Of a stretch of DNA of 64,000 nucleotides, positions 1 through 7,829 are shown piece by piece; position 1 is the first letter of the stretch, and each line of letters opens with the position of its first letter. The notes beneath the pieces are model-generated. The model was not told the origin of the DNA. It saw only the letters and a program-made list of their open reading frames with translations, and did no database searches. Origin of the DNA: Pseudomonas sp. Leaf48 (GTDB lineage: Bacteria; Pseudomonadota; Gammaproteobacteria; Pseudomonadales; Pseudomonadaceae); NCBI RefSeq assembly GCF_001421885.1, contig NZ_LMLH01000004.1, forward strand, positions 55,326 through 119,325, in the 5' to 3' direction. The position numbers were made by a program, and so were the translations under genes.

Positions 1-1386
1 CTTGGCGCACTCGAAGTACCTGCGCAAGCGTATTACGGTATCCAGACCCTGCGAGCGGTGAATAACTTCCGCCTCTCGGGCGTTCCGATCTCGCACTACC
101 CGAAACTGGTTGTCGGTCTGGCCATGGTTAAACAGGCCGCCGCTGACGCCAACCGTGAGCTGGGTCACCTGAGCGAAGCCAAGCACGCTGCCATCAGCGA
201 AGCCTGTGCACGTCTGATCCGCGGCGACTTCCACGAAGAATTCGTGGTGGACATGATTCAAGGCGGCGCTGGCACTTCGACCAACATGAATGCCAACGAA
301 GTGATCGCCAACATCGCACTGGAGACCATGGGTCACCAGAAAGGCGAGTACCAGTACCTGCACCCGAACGATGACGTGAACATGGCGCAGTCGACCAACG
401 ACGCCTACCCGACGGCCATCCGCCTGGGTCTGCTGTTGGGTCACGACACCCTGCTCGCCAGCCTCGACAGCCTGATTCAGGCGTTCGCGGCCAAGGGTAA
501 AGAATTCGATCACGTCCTGAAAATGGGCCGTACCCAACTGCAAGATGCCGTGCCGATGACCCTCGGTCAGGAATTCCGTGCCTTCGCCACCACCATGGGC
601 GAAGACCTGGCCCGTCTGAAGACGCTGGCCCCGGAACTGCTGACTGAAGTGAACCTGGGCGGCACCGCGATCGGTACCGGCATCAACGCCGACCCGCGTT
701 ATCAGGCGCTGGCGGTACAGCGTCTGGCGCTGATCAGCGGTCAACCGCTGGTGCCAGCGGCCGACCTGATCGAAGCCACCTCCGACATGGGCGCCTTCGT
801 GCTGTTCTCCGGGATGCTCAAGCGCACTGCAGTCAAGCTGTCGAAGATCTGCAACGACTTGCGCCTGCTGTCCAGCGGCCCACGCACCGGCATCAACGAA
901 ATCAACCTGCCAGCGCGTCAGCCAGGTAGCTCGATCATGCCCGGCAAGGTCAACCCGGTTATCCCGGAAGCCGTGAACCAGGTTGCATTCCAGGTCATCG
1001 GTAACGACCTGGCGCTGACCATGGCGGCCGAAGGCGGCCAGCTGCAACTGAACGTGATGGAGCCGCTGATCGCTTTCAAGATCTTCGACTCGATCCGCCT
1101 GCTGCAACGCGCCATGGACATGCTGCGCGAGCACTGCATCGTCGGCATCACCGCCAACGAAGCCCGCTGCCGTGAACTGGTCGAGCACTCGATCGGCCTG
1201 GTCACCGCACTGAACCCATACATCGGCTACAAAAATGCCACCCGTATCGCCGGTATCGCCCTTGAAAGCGGCCGCGGCGTACTGGAACTGGTGCGCGAAG
1301 AAGGTCTGCTCGACGAAGCCATGCTCGCCGACATCCTGCGCCCGGAAAACATGATTGCTCCGCGTCTGGTGCCCCTGAAGGCATAA
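1..1386 (+). CDS. aspA: Aspartate ammonia-lyase (aspartase), 5' end cut off
   Basis: Interconverts L-aspartate with fumarate and ammonia in the cytoplasm. The frame is open from the first base, so the true start lies outside; 461 codons are visible, against about 475-480 for the whole enzyme, so only about 15 residues are missing. The aspartase/fumarase signature (GSSIMPGKVNP, encoded near 928-960) is intact, as are the upstream GTSTNMNANE and QSTNDAYPTA blocks that form the active site with it. The sequence fits aspartase better than class II fumarase, but the two are close relatives. A terminator follows directly. The next genes are an amino acid/Na+ symporter and an asparaginase, which fits uptake and use of Asn/Asp. 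Confidence 0.93.
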   Translation, partial: LGALEVPAQAYYGIQTLRAVNNFRLSGVPISHYPKLVVGLAMVKQAAADANRELGHLSEAKHAAISEACARLIRGDFHEEFVVDMIQGGAGTSTNMNANEVIANIALETMGHQKGEYQYLHPNDDVNMAQSTNDAYPTAIRLGLLLGHDTLLASLDSLIQAFAAKGKEFDHVLKMGRTQLQDAVPMTLGQEFRAFATTMGEDLARLKTLAPELLTEVNLGGTAIGTGINADPRYQALAVQRLALISGQPLVPAADLIEATSDMGAFVLFSGMLKRTAVKLSKICNDLRLLSSGPRTGINEINLPARQPGSSIMPGKVNPVIPEAVNQVAFQVIGNDLALTMAAEGGQLQLNVMEPLIAFKIFDSIRLLQRAMDMLREHCIVGITANEARCRELVEHSIGLVTALNPYIGYKNATRIAGIALESGRGVLELVREEGLLDEAMLADILRPENMIAPRLVPLKA

Positions 1387-1448
1387 CCTGACACGTTACT
1401 TGTAGCACCGCTCACCAGGTCGAGGGACTAGACACCTCTCACCTTTTG

Positions 1449-1483
1449 AGGGCCTGGAGATCGCTCTGCAGGCCCTTTTTTTT
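1449..1483 (+). terminator. Rho-independent terminator after aspA
   Basis: An 8-bp GC-rich stem (AGGGCCTG at 1449-1456 paired with CAGGCCCT at 1469-1476) is followed by an uninterrupted T run. It lies 60 bases after the aspA stop codon. Confidence 0.85.
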
Positions 1484-1743
1484 GATTTTTTTCTGCAAGC
1501 AAAACCTGACGCACCACAATAGGGCAGACGAACGGTACGCTCATCGGTATAGTGCCGCCCCTCTTCGCGTGAGCGGTCGGCGGTAGCGAGACCAGTCACA
1601 TGCGAAACCCGAACTAATAACAAACCCGCGATATGAAGCCGGGACGAACATCGACCCGCCGTTTGCGCCGAGCGCAAGCGGAAGTAACTCGATGTGTCTG
1701 TCCGGCCAACATTGCCTACACAAAAAACAGCGAGGAATACTCC
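1484..1743. other. Non-coding leader between aspA and the symporter gene
   Basis: About 260 bases after the aspA terminator with no convincing gene. The symporter frame is open from 1633, but the residues before 1744 do not resemble the family. It must hold the symporter promoter; I see no clear operator or riboswitch. Confidence 0.5.
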
Positions 1744-3192
1744 ATGCTCGAAGTCATCAACGACTTCCTCTCAGGGAAAGTACTGATCGTGCTCATTGTC
1801 GGGCTCGGTAGCTACTTCACGATCCGCTCGCGTTTCGTTCAACTGCGTCACTTCTTCCACATGTTCACGGTTTTCGGCGACAGCCTCAAAAGCAGCGCCG
1901 GGCAACTCAGTTCGTTCCAGGCCTTGATGCTCAGCCTGGCCGGCCGAGTTGGAGCGGGTAACATCGCCGGTGTCGGCATCGCCGTAACCCTCGGCGGCCC
2001 CGGTGCAGTGTTCTGGATGTGGGTAACCGCGCTGGTCGGCATGTCCAGCAGCTTCTTCGAATGCTCCCTCGGCCAGCTCTACAAGCGCTGTGATTCCGAA
2101 GGCCAGTTCCGTGGCGGCCCGTCCTATTACATCCAGCACGGCCTGCAAAAACGCTGGCTGGGCATGGTCATGGCGTTCCTCCTGCTGGTGACCTTCGGCT
2201 TCGCCTTCAACGGCTTGCAAGCCCATGCCGTGACCCATTCGCTGAACAATGCATTCGGCTTCGACACCACTTGGACCGGCATCGGTCTGGCTGCACTGCT
2301 GGGCCTGGTGTTCATCGGCGGGATCAAACGCATCGCCAAGGTCGCCGACCTGCTGGTGCCGGTGAAAACACTGGCGTATATCGGCGTGACCATCTACGTG
2401 ATCGTGCTGCAATTCGACCAGGTGCCGGGCATGCTGATGACCATTGTCAAAAGCGCGTTCGGTCTGGACCAAGCCTTCGGCGGCCTGATCGGCACTGCAA
2501 TCGTCATGGGCGTGAAGCGCGGCGTGTTCGCCAACGAAGCCGGTCTCGGCAGTGCGCCAAACGTGGCCGCCGTCGCGTCGGTCGAGCATCCGGTAGCCCA
2601 AGGTGTGGTGCAGGCGTTCAGCGTGTTCCTCGACACCTTCGTGATCTGCACCTGCACCGCGCTGCTGATCCTGCTGTCGGGCTTCTACACCCCAGGCTTC
2701 GAAGGTGACGGCATCGCGCTGACCCAGAACTCCCTGGCCGCCGTGGTCGGTGACTGGGGCCGGATGTTCATTTCCGTGGCGCTGGCATTGTTCGTGTTCA
2801 CCTCGATCCTCTACAACTACTACCTGGGCGAGAGCAACCTGCGCTTTATGATCGGTGAAAACCGCAAGGCATTGATGGGTTACCGTGCGCTGGTACTGAT
2901 GCTGATCTTCTGGGGTGCCATCGAAAACCTCGGTACCGTGTTCGCCTTTGCCGACATCACCATGACCATGCTCGCGTTCGTCAACCTGATCGCCCTGTTC
3001 CTGCTGTTCAAGGTCGGTATGCGCATCCTGCGTGACTACGATGACCAGCGCGCTGCCGGGATCAAGACGCCGGTGTTCGATTCGAGCAAATTCCCCGATC
3101 TGGATCTCGATCGCCAGGCATGGCCGGCCAATCCGCCTGCCGCTGCTCAAGCTCAGGCCGAGCAACAAGGCGTGACCGCAGCGCAACGCTGA
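1744..3192 (+). CDS. Alanine/glycine:cation symporter (AGCS family)
   Basis: A 482-residue inner-membrane transporter that should import a small neutral amino acid (alanine or glycine, perhaps others) with sodium. The family hallmark is clear: SLAGRVGAGNIAGVGIAVTL followed by GGPGAVFWMW, then many hydrophobic segments (roughly 10-11) up to about residue 440, and a hydrophilic tail. The ATG at 1744 is preferred because GAGGAA sits 8 bases upstream; the frame is open further upstream, but that extension is not family-like. It lies between aspartase and asparaginase, so it may serve amino acid catabolism; the substrate cannot be read from the sequence. Confidence 0.9.
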   Translation: MLEVINDFLSGKVLIVLIVGLGSYFTIRSRFVQLRHFFHMFTVFGDSLKSSAGQLSSFQALMLSLAGRVGAGNIAGVGIAVTLGGPGAVFWMWVTALVGMSSSFFECSLGQLYKRCDSEGQFRGGPSYYIQHGLQKRWLGMVMAFLLLVTFGFAFNGLQAHAVTHSLNNAFGFDTTWTGIGLAALLGLVFIGGIKRIAKVADLLVPVKTLAYIGVTIYVIVLQFDQVPGMLMTIVKSAFGLDQAFGGLIGTAIVMGVKRGVFANEAGLGSAPNVAAVASVEHPVAQGVVQAFSVFLDTFVICTCTALLILLSGFYTPGFEGDGIALTQNSLAAVVGDWGRMFISVALALFVFTSILYNYYLGESNLRFMIGENRKALMGYRALVLMLIFWGAIENLGTVFAFADITMTMLAFVNLIALFLLFKVGMRILRDYDDQRAAGIKTPVFDSSKFPDLDLDRQAWPANPPAAAQAQAEQQGVTAAQR

Positions 3193-3214
3193 TCGGTTAA
3201 AGTGCGCAATCCCT

Positions 3215-3242
3215 TGTGGGAGCGAGCCTGCTCGCTCCCACA
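3215..3242. repeat. REP element, inverted pair
   Basis: Perfect inverted repeat: TGTGGGAGCGAG, a 4-base loop, then CTCGCTCCCACA. This is the common fluorescens-group REP core (GTGGGAGCGAG). It fills the gap between the symporter and asparaginase genes and may act as a terminator. Confidence 0.85.
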
Positions 3243-3269
3243 GGACGTCATTGTTCTCGGAGAACCTCC

Positions 3270-4274
3270 ATGAATTCGTCGACCTACCCTGCCGCTCAGC
3301 ACGTCATGGTGCTCTACACCGGTGGCACCATCGGCATGCAGGCCAGCGCCCACGGGCTGGCCCCGGCGTCCGGTTTCGAAGCGCGGATGCGAGACTACCT
3401 GCACAGCCAACCGCAATTGGTGGTGCCACAGTGGCGCTTTCGCGAGATGTCGCCACTGATCGACAGCGCCAACATGACCCCGACCTACTGGCAGCAACTG
3501 CGCGAAGCCGTAGTCGACGCCGTCGATGTGCAAGGTTGCGACAGCGTACTGATCCTGCATGGCACCGATACCCTGGCCTATAGCGCCGCGGCCATGAGTT
3601 TTCAGTTGTTGGGCATGCAGGCCCGCGTGTGCTTCACCGGCTCAATGCTTCCGGCCGGCGCAACTGACAGTGATGCCTGGGAAAACCTCAGCGGCGCGCT
3701 GGTTGCCTTGGGCCAGGGCCTGGCGCCGGGCGTACACCTGTACTTCCACGGGGAGCTGCTGGATCCGACGCGCTGCGCGAAAGTACGCAGTTTTGGCCGG
3801 CATCCGTTCAAGCGTCTGGCGCGTCAGGGTGGTGGCGAGAAGGCGATTTCGACTCCCGCCGCACTGAGTTACAACCAGCCACGGCAGTTGGCGAATGTTG
3901 CCGTGCTGCCACTGTTTCCCGGTGTCGGTTCCGAGGTTGTGAATGGCTTGATCAACAGCGGCATTCAAGGCCTGGTTCTCGAGTGCTACGGCAGTGGCAC
4001 CGGACCCAGTGACAACCCTGAGTTCCTCGCCAGCCTCGGCCGTGCGCGGGACAACGGCGTGGTCGTGGTCGCGGTAACGCAGTGCCATGAAGGCGGCGTC
4101 AAGCTGGACGTGTACGAGGCTGGCAGCCGTTTGCGTGGCGTTGGCGTATTGTCCGGCGGCGGGATGACCCGTGAGGCCGCGTTCGGCAAGCTGCATGCGC
4201 TGCTGGGTGCAGGGCTTGAAACGCAAGAAGTCCGCCGACTCGTTGAGCTCGACCTTTGCGGCGAGTTGAGCTGA
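3270..4274 (+). CDS. ansA: Type I L-asparaginase, cytoplasmic
   Basis: Hydrolyses L-asparagine to aspartate and ammonia. The protein has 334 residues, as expected for the family. The first catalytic motif TGGTIG lies at residues 17-22 (nucleophile Thr20) and the second, HGTDT, at residues 97-101 (Thr99, Asp100). No signal peptide is visible, so it should act in the cytoplasm and resembles the AnsA type rather than the periplasmic AnsB type. The ATG at 3270 follows CGGAGAA at a suitable distance; an in-frame GTG at 3216 lies inside the REP element and is unlikely. Its product aspartate is the substrate of the aspartase encoded upstream. Confidence 0.88.
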   Translation: MNSSTYPAAQHVMVLYTGGTIGMQASAHGLAPASGFEARMRDYLHSQPQLVVPQWRFREMSPLIDSANMTPTYWQQLREAVVDAVDVQGCDSVLILHGTDTLAYSAAAMSFQLLGMQARVCFTGSMLPAGATDSDAWENLSGALVALGQGLAPGVHLYFHGELLDPTRCAKVRSFGRHPFKRLARQGGGEKAISTPAALSYNQPRQLANVAVLPLFPGVGSEVVNGLINSGIQGLVLECYGSGTGPSDNPEFLASLGRARDNGVVVVAVTQCHEGGVKLDVYEAGSRLRGVGVLSGGGMTREAAFGKLHALLGAGLETQEVRRLVELDLCGELS

Positions 4275-4286
4275 CAGAACACAAAA

Positions 4287-4317
4287 CCTGTGGCGCGAGC
4301 AAGCTCGCTCCCACAGG
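4287..4317. repeat. REP element between convergent genes
   Basis: Imperfect inverted repeat: CCTGTGGCGCGAGC, AA, then GCTCGCTCCCACAGG. It sits between the ends of the asparaginase gene and the convergent MocR gene and could terminate both. Confidence 0.8.
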
Positions 4318-4344
4318 CAATAAAAAAATCCTGGCGATTGATCG

Positions 4345-5892
4345 TCAGCGCCACACGTTTTGAAGACGACCAAGCGCTTCGCTGATCGCGGCTTCAGGCA
4401 CTGCCGCAAACCCCAGGACCAGTCCTGCTCGCAGGTCCATCGGGGTTTGTGAATCCGGCAGCCAATAACTGCTGAGGGCATTGATCTCGACATCGACACT
4501 CGCAGCTTTCTCGATCAGCTCCTGCTCGCGGGCCCAGGACTCGACAGGCACCGTCATATGCAGCCCTGCCGCGACAGTCGGCAGGCTGCCCACACCGGGA
4601 ATATCCTTCGGCCAACCGGCCAGCAAGGTGTTGCGTCGGCTCAGGGCCGCGCGGCGCATGCGCCGCACGTGCCGCTGGAAATGCCCGGCCGCCATGAACT
4701 CGGCCATCACCGCCTGGGTGCTGACCTCGGAGTGACGTACGTCCACGGCACGGCGCCGGGAAAACGCGTCCACCAGCCCCATAGGCAACACCAGATATCC
4801 CAGGCGTAATGCCGGAAACGCCACTTTGCCGAAGGTGCCCACGTAAAGTACCCGTCCTTGCCGGTCCAACGCCGCCAGAGGTGCCAGAGGCGCACCGCTG
4901 TAGCGGTACTCGCCATCGTAATCATCCTCGACTATCCAGCCCTGGCTACGCTCGGCCCAGGCCAGCAGCTCCAGGCGCCGAGCGAGGCTCATGACCACGC
5001 CTGCGGGGTACTGGTGTGACGGCGTAACATACGCCAGCCGGCAATCACCGAGCCTCGCCAGCTCACCACAGTCGATACCCTCGCCGTCCACCGCCACCCC
5101 ATGCAAACGCGCCCCGGCAACGGCGAAGGCATGAGCGGCTGCCCGATACCCGGGATTTTCAATCGCCACCCCAGCGCCCGGCTCCACCAACAACTGTGCA
5201 CAAAGGCTAATCCCCTGCTGCGCGCCACTGGTGATCACAATTTGCTCAGCGGTGCATTGCATGCCACGGGAACTGCGCAAGTAGGCGGCAATCATTCCAC
5301 GCAGCCGCGCATCGCCGGCCGGATCGCCGTAACACAGTTGCTGCAAATCCGGTTTGCGCCAGAAAGCCGCGTTCAGCTTGGCCCAGACCTCAAAAGGGAA
5401 TAGATCAAAAGCCGGAACACCGACTCGAAATGCACGGGGCGGACCACTTGGGGGCATGGCCAAATGGTTCTTTTCGACGCGAGTCAACGCATCACTGTGG
5501 ATAACTTTGCTGGATGGATCCACAGGTAAATCGGACCAATTTGTGGATAAGGCTGTGGGTAAGCCTGTTGAAAACCCTGTGGATACTTTTGTGGATAATT
5601 TTTTTGCCGACAGTGCCGCCTGAGGCAACTGCGCCACATAAGTACCGTCACCGACTCGCCCCTCAATGAAGCCTTCGGCATACAGCTGGTCGTAGGCCCG
5701 CACTACGCTATTGCGCGAAATCGCTAACGCCGCTGCCAGGTCACGACTGGCGGGAAGACGCGTACCGCTGGCCAATCGACCGTCGAGGACGCGAAGGCGC
5801 AGCGCCTGATAAAGCTGGCGGCTCAGCCCCTGACGGCGATCAAGTTCAATGCCCGCAGGGTTGAAGGATAGCGAAAGCGGCACGTCCGACAT
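4345..5892 (-). CDS. MocR/PdxR-type transcriptional regulator (GntR wHTH + aminotransferase-like domain)
   Basis: A 515-residue PLP-dependent regulator. Residues 12-88 are a GntR-type winged helix (LSRQLYQALRLRVLDG, then LPASRDLAAALAISRNSVVRAY). Residues 95-145 are a linker, and the rest has the fold type I aminotransferase layout, including TSGAQQGISL and the PLP lysine in GTFGK (Lys336). It is divergent from a PaiB-like gene, a common pairing, and a 7-bp inverted repeat in the gap is the likely operator. Odd feature: linker residues 99-117 read LST-K-VST-G-FST-G-LPT-A-LST, encoded by a 12-bp-periodic array of DnaA-box-like 9-mers. Neither the target genes nor the ligand can be inferred beyond PLP binding. 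Confidence 0.9.
   Translation of the reverse strand: MSDVPLSLSFNPAGIELDRRQGLSRQLYQALRLRVLDGRLASGTRLPASRDLAAALAISRNSVVRAYDQLYAEGFIEGRVGDGTYVAQLPQAALSAKKLSTKVSTGFSTGLPTALSTNWSDLPVDPSSKVIHSDALTRVEKNHLAMPPSGPPRAFRVGVPAFDLFPFEVWAKLNAAFWRKPDLQQLCYGDPAGDARLRGMIAAYLRSSRGMQCTAEQIVITSGAQQGISLCAQLLVEPGAGVAIENPGYRAAAHAFAVAGARLHGVAVDGEGIDCGELARLGDCRLAYVTPSHQYPAGVVMSLARRLELLAWAERSQGWIVEDDYDGEYRYSGAPLAPLAALDRQGRVLYVGTFGKVAFPALRLGYLVLPMGLVDAFSRRRAVDVRHSEVSTQAVMAEFMAAGHFQRHVRRMRRAALSRRNTLLAGWPKDIPGVGSLPTVAAGLHMTVPVESWAREQELIEKAASVDVEINALSSYWLPDSQTPMDLRAGLVLGFAAVPEAAISEALGRLQNVWR
5496..5598 (-). other. Intragenic array of DnaA-box-like 9-mers, 12-bp period
   Basis: On the minus strand five 9-mers start exactly every 12 bp (5590-5598, 5578-5586, 5566-5574, 5554-5562, 5542-5550): TTATCCACA, GTATCCACA, TTTTCAACA, TTACCCACA, TTATCCACA. 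A sixth perfect TTATCCACA lies at 5496-5504, out of register and in another codon frame. An inverted GGATCCACA lies at 5516-5524. All the main boxes point the same way, and a run of T follows on the + strand. TTATCCACA is the consensus DnaA box. Binding is inferred, not shown. Confidence 0.7.
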
Positions 5893-5909
5893 GGTAATGG
5901 ACCTATGAA

Positions 5910-5942
5910 ATTGGTCATTAATGGCTCTTACAACAGACCAAT
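5910..5942. promoter_or_regulatory. Candidate MocR operator (inverted repeat)
   Basis: ATTGGTC at 5910-5916 and GACCAAT at 5936-5942 are exact inverted copies separated by 19 bases, in the gap between the divergent MocR and PaiB-like genes. The position fits autoregulation of the regulator and control of its partner. Confidence 0.55.
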
Positions 5943-5983
5943 AGCCTGCCTAGGATGCAGACATTCTCCAAGGAAAACTTTCC

Positions 5984-6613
5984 ATGTACTTACCCAGAGC
6001 TTTTGCCATCGACGACTTACAGGAACTGCAGCAGCAGATCCACTGCACCCGCCTTGCCATGCTGGTCACCCATGGTGAACAAGGCCTGCAGGCCAGCCAC
6101 TTGCCGTTACTGCTGAACACCGAACAAGGCCCGAACGGCACCCTCTACGGTCACTTCGCCAAAGCTAACCCGCAATGGAAGGAGTTGCAGAACGGTGCCG
6201 AGGCGCTGGTGATATTTGCCGGAGCGGACGCTTACGTGAGCCCCGGGTTCTATCCGAGCAAGGCCGAGCACGGCAAAGTAGTGCCGACCTGGAACTACGT
6301 CGCGGTACACGCATATGGCACTGCCGAAGTGTTTACCGACGCCCAGCGCCTGCTCCATCTGGTCAGCAGCCTGACTGATCGTCATGAGGCCGGTCAGGCC
6401 CGCCCATGGAAAGTCGCCGACGCCCCCGCCGATTACATCGATGGCATGCTCAAGGCCATCGTCGGTTTTGCCCTGCCGATCCAGCGCCTGGAAGGCAAAC
6501 GCAAACTCGGTCAGAACCGCAATAGTGCAGACATCGCCGGCGTGCGCGAAGGGCTCAGTGCCAGCCCTGATGCCCGCGACCAGGCAGTAGCCCACCTGAT
6601 GCCCAAGGAATGA
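5984..6613 (+). CDS. PaiB-like FMN-binding protein
   Basis: A 209-residue protein of the PaiB / FMN-binding negative regulator family, which has a split-barrel flavin-binding fold. Recognisable blocks are the N-terminal MYLPRAFAIDD, HLPLLL, the GHFAKANPQW segment, the central AYVSPGFYPSK and VPTWNYVAVHAYG, and the C-terminal GKRKLGQNR. In Bacillus the namesake is linked to protease and sporulation control; in proteobacteria the function is mostly unknown and a flavin-dependent enzyme is equally possible. It is divergent from a MocR regulator and its stop overlaps the start region of an acetyltransferase gene, so the three genes from here to 7751 probably form one operon. Confidence 0.85.
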   Translation: MYLPRAFAIDDLQELQQQIHCTRLAMLVTHGEQGLQASHLPLLLNTEQGPNGTLYGHFAKANPQWKELQNGAEALVIFAGADAYVSPGFYPSKAEHGKVVPTWNYVAVHAYGTAEVFTDAQRLLHLVSSLTDRHEAGQARPWKVADAPADYIDGMLKAIVGFALPIQRLEGKRKLGQNRNSADIAGVREGLSASPDARDQAVAHLMPKE

Positions 6614-6615
6614 AC

Positions 6616-7062
6616 ATGACTCAGATCGAAATCCGCCAGGTCAGCGCCGACGATTACGCCGCCTGGCTGCCGTTGTGGCAGGCGTACCTGCGCTTCTACA
6701 ACACCGATCTGCCGCAAGCCGTCACCCAAAGCACCTGGCAGCGCATGCTCGACCCTAACGAACCGACCCACGCAGCCCTCGCCTGGGCAGACGGCAAAGC
6801 CGTGGGCATGGTGCATTTCATCTACCATCGTTCGAACTGGAGCATCGAGAACTCCTGCTACCTGCAGGACCTGCTGGTGACACCTGAAACACGGGGCACC
6901 GGCGTCGGCCGGCAACTGATTGAGTTCGTCTACTCCACGGCCAAGGCAGACGGTTGCTGTAAGGTGCATTGGCTGACCCACGAAACCAACGCTACCGCGA
7001 TCCAGCTCTATGAACGCATCGCCGAGCGCCCCGGTTTCATCCAGTTTCGCAAAGCCATTTAA
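6616..7062 (+). CDS. GNAT-family N-acetyltransferase
   Basis: A small acetyl-CoA-dependent transferase of about 148 residues. The CoA-binding pyrophosphate loop is visible as LLVTPETRGTGVGRQLIEF (pattern RGxGVG). The C-terminal WLTHETNATAIQLYERI matches the final strands of the fold. I chose the ATG at 6616 because AAGGA lies 6 bases upstream; the ATG at 6610 overlaps the previous stop codon but would leave no room for that ribosome site. The substrate is unknown. It probably shares an operon with the PaiB-like gene and the next acetyltransferase. Confidence 0.85.
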   Translation: MTQIEIRQVSADDYAAWLPLWQAYLRFYNTDLPQAVTQSTWQRMLDPNEPTHAALAWADGKAVGMVHFIYHRSNWSIENSCYLQDLLVTPETRGTGVGRQLIEFVYSTAKADGCCKVHWLTHETNATAIQLYERIAERPGFIQFRKAI

Positions 7063-7079
7063 GGTTCAAGGAGAACAGC

Positions 7080-7751
7080 ATGACGACTTCACCCGCCGAC
7101 TGGAAAGGCGCCCCGGCCCCCGCGACTCAGCTAATCGAAGGCCGTTTCATCCGCCTGGAAAAACTCGACCCGGCGCGCCACGGCGACGGCTTGTTCAACG
7201 CCCTGCAAGGCCCTGGCGCCGACCCGAAGCTATGGGATTACTTGCCGTACGGCCCATTCCCCGAGCGCAGTGCGTTCCACGATTGGCTGAACAATCATGC
7301 CGCTAACAGTGATCCGTACTTCTTCAGCGTGATCGACAAAGCGACGGGCGAAGTCCAAGGCATTCTCAGCCTGATGTCGATCGTTCCGGCCCAGGGCCGT
7401 ATCGAAATCGGCCACGTCACCTTTGGCGCGCCAATGCAGCGCTCGCCGAAGAGTACCGAGGCGGTTTACCTGCTGGCTAAAGAATCCTTTGCCCTGGGTT
7501 ACCGTCGCCTGGAATGGAAATGCAACAACGACAACGCCCGCTCCAAATACGCGGCCGAGCGCCTGGGCTTCAGTTTTGAAGGCGTGTTCCGCCAGCACAT
7601 GGTGGTCAAGGGCAAGAATCGCGACACGGCGTGGTACTCGATTCTCGACTCGGAATGGCCGGCAATCGGCGCGGGGTTCGAGCACTGGTTGAGTGATGAG
7701 AACCAGACGGCGTCGGGGCAGGTAAAAGGGTTGGTGGAGTGCCGGGGCTAA
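7080..7751 (+). CDS. GNAT acetyltransferase, RimJ/RimL type
   Basis: A 223-residue GNAT of the RimJ/RimL-like group. Typical blocks are RFIRLEKLDPARH near the start, GEVQGILSLMSI, IEIGHVTFGAPMQRSPKSTEA (CoA-binding area) and the conserved C-terminal RLEWKCNNDNARSKYAAERL followed by GFSFEGVFRQHMVVKG. Such proteins acetylate amino termini, small amines or antibiotics; the substrate here is not readable. AAGGAGAA just before the ATG is a strong ribosome site. It is unrelated in detail to the preceding GNAT, so this is not a simple tandem duplication. Confidence 0.88.
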   Translation: MTTSPADWKGAPAPATQLIEGRFIRLEKLDPARHGDGLFNALQGPGADPKLWDYLPYGPFPERSAFHDWLNNHAANSDPYFFSVIDKATGEVQGILSLMSIVPAQGRIEIGHVTFGAPMQRSPKSTEAVYLLAKESFALGYRRLEWKCNNDNARSKYAAERLGFSFEGVFRQHMVVKGKNRDTAWYSILDSEWPAIGAGFEHWLSDENQTASGQVKGLVECRG

Positions 7752-7770
7752 GGCCTCTCAAATTGCGGAC

Positions 7771-7797
7771 AAAAAAAGGGGAGCACATGCTCCCCCG
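7771..7797 (-). terminator. Rho-independent terminator for pycA-pycB
   Basis: Read on the minus strand, the GGGGAGCATGTGCTCCCC hairpin is followed directly by seven T. It lies about 35 bases past the pycB stop. Confidence 0.85.
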
Positions 7798-7829
7798 AGG
7801 TATAAAGCGTTTGTATCGAGGCTGTTAAA

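Noticed and set aside
1771..3186. 471-codon minus-strand frame
   Set aside because: Shadow of the AGCS symporter; rich in His/Gln/Glu as expected from reading hydrophobic codons backwards.
5542..5598. 12-bp tandem repeat as a simple microsatellite
   Set aside because: The 3-base spacers (AAA, GGG, GGC, GCC) vary, while the 9-mer core stays near the DnaA consensus, so slippage alone does not explain it.
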